Shown: piece after piece, positions 32,252 to 42,677 of the stretch | How positions within the stretch are numbered: the first letter of the stretch is position 1 | How the letters are laid out: every line of letters begins with the position of its first letter | Assembly (NCBI GenBank): GCA_016584305.1 | Contig: JACEEZ010023743.1 | Coordinates: forward strand, 367,001-431,000 | DNA from: Chionoecetes opilio | Taxonomy: Eukaryota > Arthropoda > Malacostraca > Decapoda > Majidae | Length of the DNA: 64,000 nt | Direction of reading: 5' to 3' | Made by a program: the position numbers and the translations under genes | The notes under the pieces: generated by a model | The model's database searches: none | What the model saw: only the letters and a program-made list of their open reading frames with translations | What the model was told of the DNA's origin: nothing

Positions 32252-34621
32252 AGTAGGGTACGCCGTAGGTCCAATGAAAAGTGAAATATAGATTATTTCG
32301 AATTTGGCAGGGTGTTTTCTTATGTAAAATTGAATTTTAAGGGTGGTTTGCCCTCTTCAACTTTTTGGTTTGAGCACTTCTTGCTATGCAAAAATGGACT
32401 TTTATATATATGCAAAACATAGCTTAGCATACACCATCTTTAAACTCACAGAAAAGCCACTTAAGTTCGAGATTCGATAAATTTCACTGGCGACAAAGTT
32501 GTAGAGCGCTAAAAACTCTATCGGAAGTATGCCCTCGATATTGCCGTAAGACCTACATTAAGTCCGCCAGACGCTGGAAAGCTCACTTCTCATACAAAAT
32601 CGCCTCGTTTTTCGGGTAAAAACGTTTTTCCTGGCAACTGGACTTTCCACGTTATTATTTACCCAACGTAGGTGGTTTCAGGGCTGGATACTGTTTAAGG
32701 TCTAAGGTCCTATCCCCAAACTCCAAAAGTCACAAAAAAACAGCGTAAGTCGGTCAAACACGTACGGTCGAAGTCCAGCTCTGCATCCAAGCATCCGGTT
32801 CGACGTTCTGCCCCCTACTGCTGCTGCCTTGGCTTCTGGATTCCTCCAGGACCTTATCGCTGACGGCCACCTCTCTCCAGGCATGTCGTACCTGGTCTGC
32901 GATCCTAACAAGCTGAGGAGGGCCAGGCAGGATGCCATGGCATCGGCCAGGGACCTTGACCAGGGGAAGCACCAGGGTACCAAAATAGTTGGATTGGGTT
33001 ACGATGGGAGGAAGGACAAGACCAGGGCGATGGTGCTCGACAGCTATGGGAAACTGCACCCAAGGTTGATCAGGGAGGAGCATGTGTCAGTGACAGAGGA
33101 GCCATCTGGAAGGTACCTTTAGCACTTTGTACCAGAGGACCCGGTGCCATCTGAAAAGCCTGCGTTCAAGGTGGCTCAGGCTCTCTATGATCTGCTGGTG
33201 ACATACGACTCCACCGACTCACTGATCGTACTGCAAGGTGACTCAACTAGGGCCAACACGGGGTGGAAGGGTGGTACTCACGCCCATTTGGAGAAGATGC
33301 TGGGACGCAAGCTCTTCTAGAGTATATGCGTGTTGCACACAAACGAGTTGCCCCTGCGACACCTTATCACCAGCATCGACAGGCCTACCTCATCTGACAC
33401 ACGGGTCCAGTGTGCAGTCTGCTGTCCAGCGTGAATGAGATGCAGTACAACGCAGAGTTCAGAGGAGTGCCAGGCGGTGAAGATCTCACGGAGATACCGG
33501 AGTATATCCTGGTCAACATGTCCACTGACCAGCAGGTCTCCTACCAGCTGGTCCAGGCTGTGAAGCGGGGCGTTCTCCCGTCCGAGCTGCAGGAGATCAA
33601 GTGTGGCAAGGTGTCCCACTCCAGACGGCTCACCACAGCCCAGTCGCTCGTGTACATGTGGACCAGAAAGCATGGACTGACTGGCAAAGAACTGAACACC
33701 CTGGAAATCCTAGTCAAGTACTGCCTGCAGGTGTACTTCAAACTCTCCTACGACATCAAGGTTCACCACAGACTAGAGGACGGCCCCAAGCACATCCTCA
33801 CGCAGCTCAGAGTGATGAGGTCGCAGCCCAAGAAGGTCCAAACAGCTGTGACCTTCTACGTGCGGACAGGAGCATGGTTTGCACACTCAGAATGTGCCCT
33901 CCTCTCGCTGATGGCGAGTCAGAGTGAGGACTACCGCAGGTTCGCCGTGACCCAGATTTTGAAGCTGAGGGCTGGCGAAGAGTATGGGGACACCAGTGTA
34001 AGACCTCGCATCACACCCAAGCTGAACTTGTCAGCCACCAGCTTGCAGACACTGATCAGCTGGCAGCCTGGCCAGGTGCATGAGCCGGCATTCACCTGTT
34101 CACTGTCCGCGATCAGATCCAGGAGATCCTGGTCAAGCCGTACGAGGTTCCGGAGTGCTCTATCCACACTCAGAGCACCGAAAGAGTCGTGAAGCAGGTG
34201 ACAGAGGCTGCGGCAGCAGTGGTGGGGCAGCAGGCCAGAGACGGGTTCATCCTGGCTCAGGCCCACCACCGGGAGACCATGCCCTGCTTCAGGTCTAAGA
34301 AGGACATGATGGACACGTTCTAGGCCAACATAGAGGCTGTGACACTGTGATGTAGTGCCAACTGATCAGAAAGAGCTTACCACGCTAGTCATTTGGAACT
34401 CATATTGGTGCATGATGCAATACACAGGACCAACCGGACACTGTACTCATTTAAGCATTAATTATTCGATAAGGGTGCAATATAAAAGTGCGATTTTGCA
34501 TAGTAAGAATTGCTCAAATGCAAAAATGGAGAGATAAAATCGTCTTAGAATTCCATTTTACATAGGAAATTGGCATGCCAAAGTTGAGAAAAAGAATTTT
34601 TGTTATACGGCGTACCCTACT
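32252..34621 (+). mobile_element. 2.37-kb DNA transposon, right arm only, unassigned superfamily
   Basis: Perfect 16-bp inverted termini AGTAGGGTACGCCGTA / TACGGCGTACCCTACT, flanked by 4-bp CCAC (32248-32251 and 34622-34625). It interrupts palindrome-arm sequence that continues in the left arm at 3971-3979. Inside is one degraded transposase-like gene on the plus strand and ~540 bp of AT-rich 5' region. 4-bp duplications are known for Sola1/2 and CMC/Chapaev-type elements, but I cannot assign the family. Confidence 0.88.
32790..34323 (+). pseudogene. Transposase-like gene of the 2.37-kb element (decayed)
   Basis: Continuous protein similarity across three frames with in-frame stops at about 33121, 33320 and 33434 and frameshifts near 33410 and 34080. 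Order of segments: FLQDLIADGHLSPGMSYLVC (near 32840), KIVGLGYDGRKDKTRAMVLD, VLQGDSTRANTGWKGG (33230), then VLHTNELPLRHL (33330), LTGKELNTLEILVKYCLQVY (33680) and a C-terminal TQSTERVVKQVTEAA (34160) with ARDGFILAQ. D in GDSTRANTG, E in HTNELPLRH and E in STERVVK are plausible acidic catalytic positions of an RNase H-like fold. I recall similar uncharacterised proteins (DG..NTG, LH.NELPLRHL, ERxVK) in arthropods and cnidarians but know no named family. Usual length would be about 500 aa. Confidence 0.65.
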
Positions 34622-34625
34622 CCAC

Positions 34626-34951
34626 AGGCCTTAAAGCTTACTGTTTCTCTATTCTTTTTGGATCATTGTGGATTAGTTATTCACTTGGAAACCATTTACA
34701 CCGAGCGGCTTTTCCAGTTTTACTTTTATTCACTAATTTTATTGTGTCTGCCGTATTTATTTATTGATCTATTTCTCAAGCCAATTGTCACCTCTTGGTA
34801 AATTTTGTTAGAAAGAAAACAAAAAAAAGACAATTATGTTTTTCTTATTATGCGAGAGAGAACAGAGAAGGAGATAAGCAAAGCCCCTTAAGTATAGCCA
34901 GCCCTTTATCCCTATTTATACAAGACTAACACTACAGATCAGCAAAGCCCC
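34626..34951. repeat. Mirrored flank and first satellite B unit (right arm)
   Basis: 34626-34865 mirrors 3721-3970; from 34866 one satellite B unit precedes the TTAA MITE. Confidence 0.8.
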
Positions 34952-34955
34952 TTAA

Positions 34956-35572
34956 CCCCTTCACTGCGGATATCAAATTCATAGGCCTACCCCCCTGTGC
35001 GGCAGGTTTAATTAAAATATAAAATAATTACTGATCATATTTTAAAGTGCCTAAATGAATAGGATGCTCATTCCATACCAGAAAATCCATGTTTCGTCTT
35101 GGTGGAGGCTACCAGCTAAGTGAAGAGTTACGTCAAAGTGCAGCAACAGGGCCGTGACCGTGCTGCCAGACGCACAATGAAACTACTTACTACTCAACAT
35201 AATACAGCTTATTTTGGTACATAAATGCTTCATTCATGCATACATTCATTCATTCATACTTCTGTTTTATATCCATCAAGAATATATTGAATATCTTGAC
35301 TATTTAGCCTCGCCATTGCAGTAGAGGGCACAGCAGCGTCAACACGTCGTACTGTACTGCTTGACCTTATTAGTCACACTAACTCACGCAAGCAGAAAAA
35401 GAGGTTCTATTATATCGCAACACTTGACACTGTTGCCATACAAGCCTATCACAACGAATATTTACCCATATCATTGAGCGCGGAGTATAAATACAGAAAC
35501 CCTATATGTACCAGCCGCAGTGAACCCTTAAATAGCTGAGAGACCGTATTTGTACCAGCCGCAGTGAAGGGG
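34956..35572 (+). mobile_element. piggyBac-like MITE with TTAA duplication (right arm, flipped relative to context)
   Basis: CCCCTTCACTGCGG termini, TTAA at 34952-34955 and 35573-35576. About 95% similar by eye to 3018-3637 and in the same absolute orientation, although satellite B around it is reverse complemented. Confidence 0.85.
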
Positions 35573-35576
35573 TTAA

Positions 35577-36388
35577 GTATAGCCAGCCCTTTATCCCTAT
35601 TTATACAAGACTAACACTACAGGTCAGCAAAGCCCCTTAAGTATAGCCAGCCCTTTATCCCTATTTATACAAGACTAACACTACAGATCAGCAAAGCCCC
35701 ATAAGTATAGCCAGCCCTTTATCCCTATTTATACAAGACTAACACTACAGGTCAGCAAAGCCCCATAAGTATAGCCAGCCCTTTATCCCTATTTATACAA
35801 GACTAACACTACAGATCAGCAAAGCCCCTTAAGTATAGCCAGCCCTTTATCCCTATTTATACAAGACTAACACTACAGGTCAGCAAAGCCCCATAAGTAT
35901 AGCCAGCCCTTTATCCCTATTTATACAAGACTAACACTACAGATCAGCAAAGCCCCTTAAGTATAGCCAGCCCTTTATCCCTATTTATACAAGACTAACA
36001 CTACAGATCAGCAAAGCCCCATAAGTATAGCCAGCCCTTTATCCCTATTTATACAAGACTAACACTACAGATCAGCAAAGCCCCTTAAGTATAGCCAGCC
36101 CTTTATCCCTATTTATACAAGACTAACACTACAGATCAGCAAAGCCCCATAAGTATAGCCAGCCCTTTATCCCTATTTATACAAGACTAACACTACAGAT
36201 CAGCAAAGCCCCATAAGTATAGCCAGCCCTTTATCCCTATTTATACAAGACTAACACTACAGATCAGCAAAGCCCCTTAAGTATAGCCAGCCCTTTATCC
36301 CTATTTATACAAGACTAACACTACAGGTCAGCAAAGCCCCTTAAGTATAGCCAGCCCTTTATCCCTATTTATACAAGACTAACACTAC
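35577..36388. repeat. Satellite B, right arm (about 13 units)
   Basis: Near-identical ~64-bp units (CTACAGATCAGCAAAGCCCC, TTAAGTATAGCCAGCCC, TTTATCCCTATTTATACAAG). Units alternate between CCCCTTAAG and CCCCATAAG variants and between ACAGATC and ACAGGTC, suggesting higher-order duplication. Confidence 0.93.
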
Positions 36389-37225
36389 GTCTTGATTCAA
36401 CTTTTAAAAATAGTGAAGAATAATAGCAGTAATAATGACAGCAAGATAGTCACTACTATGCTGGCTTCATATTTCCTCATTTCTTGCTTTTCTTACCTTT
36501 AGTTTTTATATAATTGCACCAAATATTATTTTAAGAGCAAAGAATCTACTTTGTATTTTTCACTCATTTCTTACTGTTCTAGTGAGTTAACCCTGTCTCT
36601 CTCTCTCTCTCTAAACCTAGCCTTGTTTTTTTAATTTTCTATCCATCTCCTTTTTTTTTTATTTTCTACCCATCCATCTCTTTCTCTAAACCTAAACCTA
36701 TTTTTTTTTTTACCATCCATCCTTCTCTAAACCTAATCGTACCTTTTTTTTCTATCCATATCTCTCTAACTAACTAAACCTAACCCGATCTTATATTTTA
36801 TTTCTATCCATCAATCTCTCTCTCTCACTAACCCAATCTTATATTTTATTTCTATCCATCAATCTCTCCAACTAACTAAACCTAACCCAATCTTATATTT
36901 TATTTCTATCCATCAATCTCTCTCTCTAACTAACTAACTAAACCTAACCCAATCTTATATTTTATTTCTATCCATCAATCTCTCTCTCTAACTAACTAAC
37001 TAAACCTAACCCAATCTTATATTTTATTTCTATCCATTAATCTCTCTCTCTAACTAACTAACTAAACCTAACCCAATCTTATATTTTATTTCTATCCATC
37101 AATCTCTCTCTCTAACTAACTAACTAAACCTAACCCAATCTTATATTTTATTTCTATCCATTAATCTCTCTCTCTCACTAACCCAATCTTATATTTTATT
37201 TCTATCCATTAATCTCTCTCTCATT
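36389..37225. repeat. Mirrored spacer and minisatellite A (right arm)
   Basis: 36389-36600 mirrors 2540-2743. 36600-37225 is minisatellite A on the opposite strand with about six full units plus degenerate ones, fewer than the left arm. Confidence 0.88.
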
Positions 37226-37707
37226 CATTATGTTGCAGGAGTTGATGAATAAATGTTCCCGCCACCGCAGTAAATACAAGCCTTTATCTAACACACCCGA
37301 GGGCTTTTGGAACCCATTTTTTGATGACTGAACCTGCTCTGATCCCCTTACTGGGCTATACCAGGCGGGGGCAAGGAAAGGGGCAGAGGTTATAGAGGAG
37401 TTGGCAGAATGTGAAAAGGTTCAATAGAATGGGAGTACTCTGTGTGTGTGTGTGTGTGGGTGTGAGGGAAAGATTGAGAAATGTGTGGAAAATATGTAAC
37501 TGTGAACCAAGGGTGATGTGTGTGGGAAACTGTGATGAAATAGGGAAATATGTAAAAAAAGGGGGAAGTTTGTACATGGAAGAAATGTTTGTTAATATTT
37601 GATTTTGTTAGATCTTCCCTATTGTAAACGTGTTGGTAAAGAAACACTGGAAAGAGACACTGGTGGGTAGATTTTTGTTTTGTTTCTCTTAAATGGATTG
37701 AAAAATA

Positions 37708-37909
37708 CAGTAAAACCTCTCGTATTCGGACTTTGACATTATTCGGACCTCCTCCTTTTTCTTTTTTTTAGGGGTTGAAATTTCCTAGCTATAATATATA
37801 CACCTAATTTTTTAACACTTATCCCCCCCCATATAATATATTATTCAGAGTCTTGCATTACTCGGACCACTCCTTGGCCCAATTAGTCCGAATATGAGAG
37901 GTTTTACTG
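37708..37909. mobile_element. pogo/Tigger-like MITE (right arm)
   Basis: Partner of 16-234, TA flanks at 37706-37707 and 37910-37911. This is the last landmark of the palindrome that can be compared inside the window. Confidence 0.8.
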
Positions 37910-37923
37910 TAGTTAAATTACAT

Positions 37924-38011
37924 GACCGAATGGAAAAAAGTATGAAAAAAAATATATAATTGGTGCTGGAAAATACTTTGAAATAGTAGATGAATCACAT
38001 GAACCATAATC

Positions 38012-38043
<32 letters not shown>

Positions 38044-38850
38044 CTCCGATTTGTAAAGGCTACTTTAAGAGCTTATGTGTGTATATTTAGTTTTTGAGTA
38101 AAGTTAATAAAGGAATCAAACTTTATGTTGAGTTTATTATTATTATTATTATTATTATATAAGTAGTTGTTGCTCCTCTTTCTTCTTCTCATAATTATAG
38201 ATTTAGTAATGGACGAAAGAGAGAAAAAAATGGAATAATCACCCTTCTCCCTCCCTTCCCTCACCCTGTCCTGTCCTCCTTCTCCCTCCCTCAAAAAACC
38301 GTCATGCATCCACTTATTTACACTACCACCTCTCCCCTTTTTCTTCCAATATTATAAAATACCCCTTATTTAATGTTATTTAATAGGCGATCAACATTCC
38401 CTCTAAGTATTGAAGTGTAAATAACCAGATAAATACAGTATTCTCGTCATGCAATGCCCCGCATGACCATATTTTGCTCCCAATCTATTTTGTTTTGAAC
38501 CTTTTCTCTATTTACGATGGGTCTCGCTTTCTGTCACGATTGTGTGACCGACCAGTCAGCCATTCTGCACGTGTACAGGGATTGGTCTGGGTAAGCCATC
38601 ACGGCACAACCCTCGCCAGTTTAATATTTGTTTGTTGGGTTTTGAGGCCGTGAAGTTTGCGGAGCCTGGGTATCTTACGGAAACTCTGAATTGCATTTCC
38701 ATAAAGACTTTACTATTTACAACAATCGTAATAATCAGCTGATTCTGTCATCGTTATTACTTTTCCTGTACTATATGGATAGGATGGGGTAAAGTTCTTA
38801 AGTTCCATCTTGTACATCAAATTGTATCATAATTTAAAGAAATTTTTACC
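37924..38850. other. AT-rich non-genic DNA
   Basis: Poly-T (38022-38040), an (ATT)n tract (38135-38157) and unassigned sequence. No exon or RNA gene recognised. Its possible palindromic partner would lie left of the window. Confidence 0.5.
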
Positions 38851-39781
38851 ACACTCTAAACATTCATAATTCTTAACACCACTGTGTATCAGGGTGTGTG
38901 GTGAAGTTACCCATTGTAGTAAATCTTTCTCCACACTCTAAACCAAAGACCCTACATGCAAGATAGGAAAGCTGAGGCCCTAGCCTAAGCATAATTTGTG
39001 ATGTCTAACACGAGCGTCATCTGTTGTCGTCCAATGTAACTGTTGATTTAGACTTATTTAAATCCAATTATTACCTCCCCTGGCATCAATCAAGATTAAT
39101 GTTCTATGCATTTTTAGCATACACACACACAACACATACACAATCAGACATGAAAACATTAGATCCTGAAATACAGTCATATACTCCTAGTAGGTGGGAA
39201 TTGAACCCGGGCCCGCATAGCCGCAGCTAGGAGCGCTACCCACTACACCATGAAGCTGTACGTTTCATAAAACTGACAGCTAATATATGTACAATAAAAC
39301 AATGAGCGCCGGTGCTGCCACATAGCGGATGTCCAAACATTTCACCCAATGGACAGCACACTCCGAGACACCTGCTTTCCTATCTTGCGTGTAGGGTCTT
39401 TGCTCTAACATTCATAATCTTAACACCACCGTGTGTCAGGGTGTGTTCGGTGAGGCTACCTTCTAGCAATCTTTTCCCACACTAAACATTCATAATTCTT
39501 ATCACCACTGTGTCAGGGTGTTTGGTGAGGTCACTCTTTTTGGTAAATCTTTTTCCACACTAAACATTCATAAGTCTTAACACCACTGTGTATCAGGGTG
39601 TTTGGTGAGGTGACTCTTTGTAGCAAATCTTTTCCCACACTCTAAACATTCATAATTCTTAACACCACTGTGTGTATCACACTTGAACTCCCGCAAGCTA
39701 GTAGGTGTGTCTAAAGGTGTGTGTGTTGAGTTCATCACTGGTATAAAACCTTTTCCCACACTCTAGGCATTCATGATTCTA
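38851..39781 (-). pseudogene. Decayed zinc-finger repeats downstream of the ZNF exon
   Basis: At least five further 84-nt finger units continue past the stop at 39779, with frameshifts: [19 protein letters not shown] near 39640 and similar ones near 39560, 39500, 39440 and 38900. The array is interrupted by a hAT-like insertion (38944-39402). The ancestral gene thus had at least 12 fingers; the tail has lost its reading frame. Confidence 0.75.
38944..39402. mobile_element. hAT-like non-autonomous element inside the ZNF array
   Basis: A 459-bp element with ~29-bp inverted termini beginning CAAAGACCCTACA and running to AAGATAGGAAAGC, flanked by CTCTAAAC / CTCTAACA (8 bp, one indel). The interior has a tRNA-like segment (about 39190-39255, minus strand, B-box GGGTTCAATTCCC) and a CA-type microsatellite. 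Confidence 0.8.
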
Positions 39782-40618
39782 AGCACCACTGTGTATCAGG
39801 GTGTGTCTGGTGAGGTCACTCTTTCTAGCAAATCTTTTCCCACACTCTAAACATTCAGAATTCTTAACACCACTGTGTGTCAGGGTGTGTGTGGTGAGGT
39901 CACTCTTTCTAGCAAATCTTTTCCCACACTCTAAACATTCATGATTCTTAACACCACTGTGTGTCAGGGTGTGTGTGGTGAGGGAACTCTTTTCAGTAAA
40001 TCTTTTCCCACACTCTAAACATTTATAATTCTTAACACCACTGTGTGTCAGGGTGTGTCTGTTGTGGGAACCCATTGTAGCATATCTTTTCCCACACTCT
40101 AAACATTCATAATTCTTAACACCACTGTGTGTCAGGGTGTGTTTGGTGAGGTCACCCTTTGTAGTAAATCTTTTCCCACACTCTAAACATTCATAATTTT
40201 TGACACCACTGTGTGTCAGGGTGTGTGTGGTGAGGTTACCCATTGTAGTAAATCTTTTCCCACACTTTAAACATTCATAATTCTTAACACCACTGTGCGT
40301 CAAGGAATGTCTCTCAAGCAGACTCTTGTATTTGAATGTTTTGTCACACTGCTGGCACTTCAGCTCACCGTCTGCCTTGTGGCCTGAGCTGCCTACCTCC
40401 AGGTGATTCTTGCCATCACACCTGTGCCTCTCCACCCCTGAGGCAGACTGATCCTGCTGCTCCCGACCACTCATGCTGCTGCCCGGCCCCACAGCCTCCA
40501 CCGCAGCAAGATTCCAGCACCACACGCGACGGCCGGTCCTGCGGGAACCCTCGGGGATGCCGGAGCGAGCCGGGTCAGTGCCGGGCGGAGCAGCCGCCTT
40601 GGACTGTGACCTCAGCAC
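39782..40618 (-). CDS. C2H2 zinc-finger protein, terminal exon
   Basis: Probable sequence-specific DNA-binding protein. The exon begins at 40618 after acceptor CACTGTTGCAG and runs as one open frame to a stop at 39779-39781. The first ~90 residues are low complexity. Then come seven C2H2 fingers of 28 residues: CQQCDKTFKYKSLLERHSLT first, then six of the CLECGKRF...H type, joined by H-SGVKNYE linkers instead of the canonical TGEKPY. Fingers differ mainly at helix positions (TMGNLTT, TKGDLTK, TMGSHNR, EKSSLTT, RKSDLTT, RKSDLTR), the DNA-contact residues. Finger 4 has S-H-N in place of the usual leucine. The upstream exon is not identified. The reading frame stops inside the array, so the present protein is shorter than its ancestor. 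Confidence 0.75.
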
Positions 40619-40849
40619 CTGCAACAGTGGTGACAGTCAGCACACAGAGAGCCAATTCCTTCCCTGTAATTTGAAACCATGACTAATTTTTCCCGGCCAA
40701 GTTTTAGTGTTTTTTCTGATGGAGATTCAGTGTTTTTAATAAAAATGGCGACCATAAAATTCGGTGATGAATTATTATTATTTTTTTTTTTTTAAATATG
40801 GGTTTCCGGAAAATAAAACTATCTCCATTACATAAAGCACCTATTGTAG

Positions 40850-41432
40850 GCCAGGAAAAATTTGCATAAATTTCTGGTGTTTGCCCATACTCTCCCACTT
40901 CCCCAAAACAAGTTTGGGGTCCTGTGGGAATGCGGGGTTTTCGGGTGAGGAACAAATTATGCGTCGGAAACACGTAATGTAAGAGTTGTGTAGGGGGTAA
41001 AATTCCCTAGATCTAGAGTAATTTCCTTGTATCTAGAGAAATTTGCCTAACCAAAATTAACCTATCTTAGCCAAATTTAACCTAACCTACCGTGGGGCTT
41101 GACCCACCGATAACCTAACCTAACCAAATCTAACCTCATCAGATCTACCCTAATCTAAACAAATCTAGCCTAATCTTCTAGCGGGGGGTTGGGGGGGTTC
41201 TCGACACTTCGGTCATAATTCTGTGAGGATCGTCTGATGCACACGTCTCTGGACTCGGAAGAAATCCAATTAATTTTCCCTAGATCTAGAGAAATTTTAC
41301 ACCTCTAACTCACAAACTATGTGGTTGCGACGCATATTTTGTAGCCCAGCCAAATATCCCGCATTACCCCAGGTCCCCAAGCTTGTTTTATGGGAGAGGG
41401 GGAGTATGGGCAAACACAAGAATAATACCAAA
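40850..41432. mobile_element. Fold-back element with telomere-like core
   Basis: Two inverted arms of about 170 bp (TTTGCCCATACTC, CCACTTCCCC, AAACAAG, CATAATTTGTTCC-type and CCCTAGATCTAGAG motifs) flank a core (about 41040-41175) of degenerate CCTAACCTAACC/TAACCAAATCTAACC, i.e. TTAGG telomere-type repeats. A second copy occupies 49225-50975 (interrupted), with arm fragments at 55196-55309, 61297-61345 and 62503-62560. No coding potential. Confidence 0.78.
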
Positions 41433-41900
41433 ATTAGTCGGTCTCTGAAAACGACCGCGAAGTTCTCGTCCAGGCACTCGTGTAGCAGTGTGGTCCCACG
41501 AGTCTCAGCTCCCTGGCCGACGGTCTGTGTTGCCAGTTATGTATTTCTGCTGCAGTGTTACCACGCCGGGTGAGTCCCTCTCTCTCTCTCTCTCCTTTCT
41601 CTCTCGTGGAGGATGAAGAGGGAGAAGAAATAGATGAAAAAGAAAGAAAGGAGAGAGAGAGAGAGAGAGAGAAGGGAAAGGAAAGGAGAGAGAGAGAGAA
41701 GGTAAAGGAAAGGAAGGAGAGAGAGAGAAGGGAAAGGAAGGAGAGAGAGAGAGAGAGAAGGGAAAGGAAGGAGAGAGAGAGATTGATTGATTGATTGATT
41801 TAATGCCTAGAAAGGTAAATATGCCAGATATCAGAGGTCATATGTCACTATGGCAAAGCATATAAAGGGTCAGGGTTAAAGAATAATAGTGAAACGATGA
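41433..41900. repeat. Purine/pyrimidine simple repeats
   Basis: (CT)n at 41578-41604 and a 170-bp GA/GGAAAG tract (41640-41790) ending in (GATT)n. Open frames here are low complexity artefacts. Confidence 0.8.
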
Positions 41901-41904
41901 GGGA

Positions 41905-42106
41905 AGGAGAAAGAACGGAATGTTACAGTAGGATGGTTAGATCAGATGTAGGATGTGGATTTGTTGGAGGAAGGAGGTTAAACAGGGGGACGAGTAAGGA
42001 AAGTTTCTTGAAGGCAGATAACTTGCGGTTCATAGCAGGAAATCAGGAGACGAAGGTCTTGTCTGTGGGAGCGGAAGCCGCGAATGTTCCACTGGAGAAC
42101 AGACAT
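41905..42106 (-). pseudogene. LINE endonuclease (APE type), N-terminal remnant
   Basis: Read on the minus strand from ATG at 42106-42104: MSVLQWNIRGFRSHRQDLRL, then PQVICLQETFLTR. This is the start of an apurinic-like endonuclease, with the N of QWNIRGFR and the E of LQETFL as catalytic positions. A stop follows after PPV. It lies downstream, on the same strand, of the LINE ORF1 at 43409-44739, so both may derive from one element. Confidence 0.7.
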
Positions 42107-42163
42107 TGTGTAGAGGTCAACGGGTGATGAGGGTTGGAATGGCAGCGGCAGTAGAGGGGTCAG

Positions 42164-42419
42164 GAGGCGGTAGCGGAGCGGTTAGTCTCCGACTGGCGTT
42201 CTCGGTGACCCGAGTTCGATCCCCGAAGAAACCCAAAACCTTTCTGCAACCGTCGAGTGGCCTAAGAACACCCACATGCCCTGCCTATCAACTCTACCTT
42301 CGACTGCGAGTGCATCGGAGGACACAGGGGGGCGGCATGAGCCTCACAGGCGTCACTATAAGAATCTGCTCGCCACCAACGGAGGACCAACCATCGATCA
42401 AGTGACTCAAGCCTACCAT
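42164..42419 (+). mobile_element. SINE 1 copy, truncated by the assembly gap
   Basis: Head GGAGGCGGTAGCGGAGCGG with B-box GAGTTCGATCCC and body motifs up to the N run. Confidence 0.8.
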
Positions 42420-42677
42420 NNNNNNNNNNNNNNNNNNNNNNNNNNNNNNNNNNNNNNNNNNNNNNNNNNNNNNNNNNNNNNNNNNNNNNNNNNNNNNNNN
42501 NNNNNNNNNNNNNNNNNNNNNNNNNNNNNNNNNNNNNNNNNNNNNNNNNNNNNNNNNNNNNNNNNNNNNNNNNNNNNNNNNNNNNNNNNNNNNNNNNNNN
42601 NNNNNNNNNNNNNNNNNNNNNNNNNNNNNNNNNNNNNNNNNNNNNNNNNNNNNNNNNNNNNNNNNNNNNNNNNNNNN
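42420..42677. other. Assembly gap (258 N)
   Basis: Undetermined bases; a further single N is at 48847. Confidence 1.

Larger units (their letters stand above)
1..37923. repeat. Giant inverted duplication (palindrome), axis near 19698
   Basis: The left arm (1-19697) reappears as reverse complement in the right arm (19699-37923). Matched landmarks: 16-234 with 37708-37909; 5118-5888 with 31098-31867; 6321-6882 with 30145-30666; 6931 with 30101; 7999/12174 with 28999/28108; 13361 with 26813; 15761-15917 with 23931-24105; 17748-18357 with 21054-21660; 18705 with 20701. The axis sits in an AT-rich imperfect hairpin (19689-19707) with no unique spacer. The arms differ by many substitutions, 1-bp indels, satellite copy number and at least six private transposon insertions. 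The match is still running at position 1, so the outer boundary may lie left of the window. Arm identity was not computed. Confidence 0.93.

Noticed and set aside
1..37923. Palindrome as a simple fold-back sequencing artefact of a single molecule
   Set aside because: Both arms carry private insertions with target duplications and matching empty sites (for example 13839-15252 and 32252-34621), impossible if one strand was read twice. A haplotype join remains possible.
41555..41794. Lysine/glutamate/arginine-rich ORF
   Set aside because: Pure translation of a GA-rich simple repeat.
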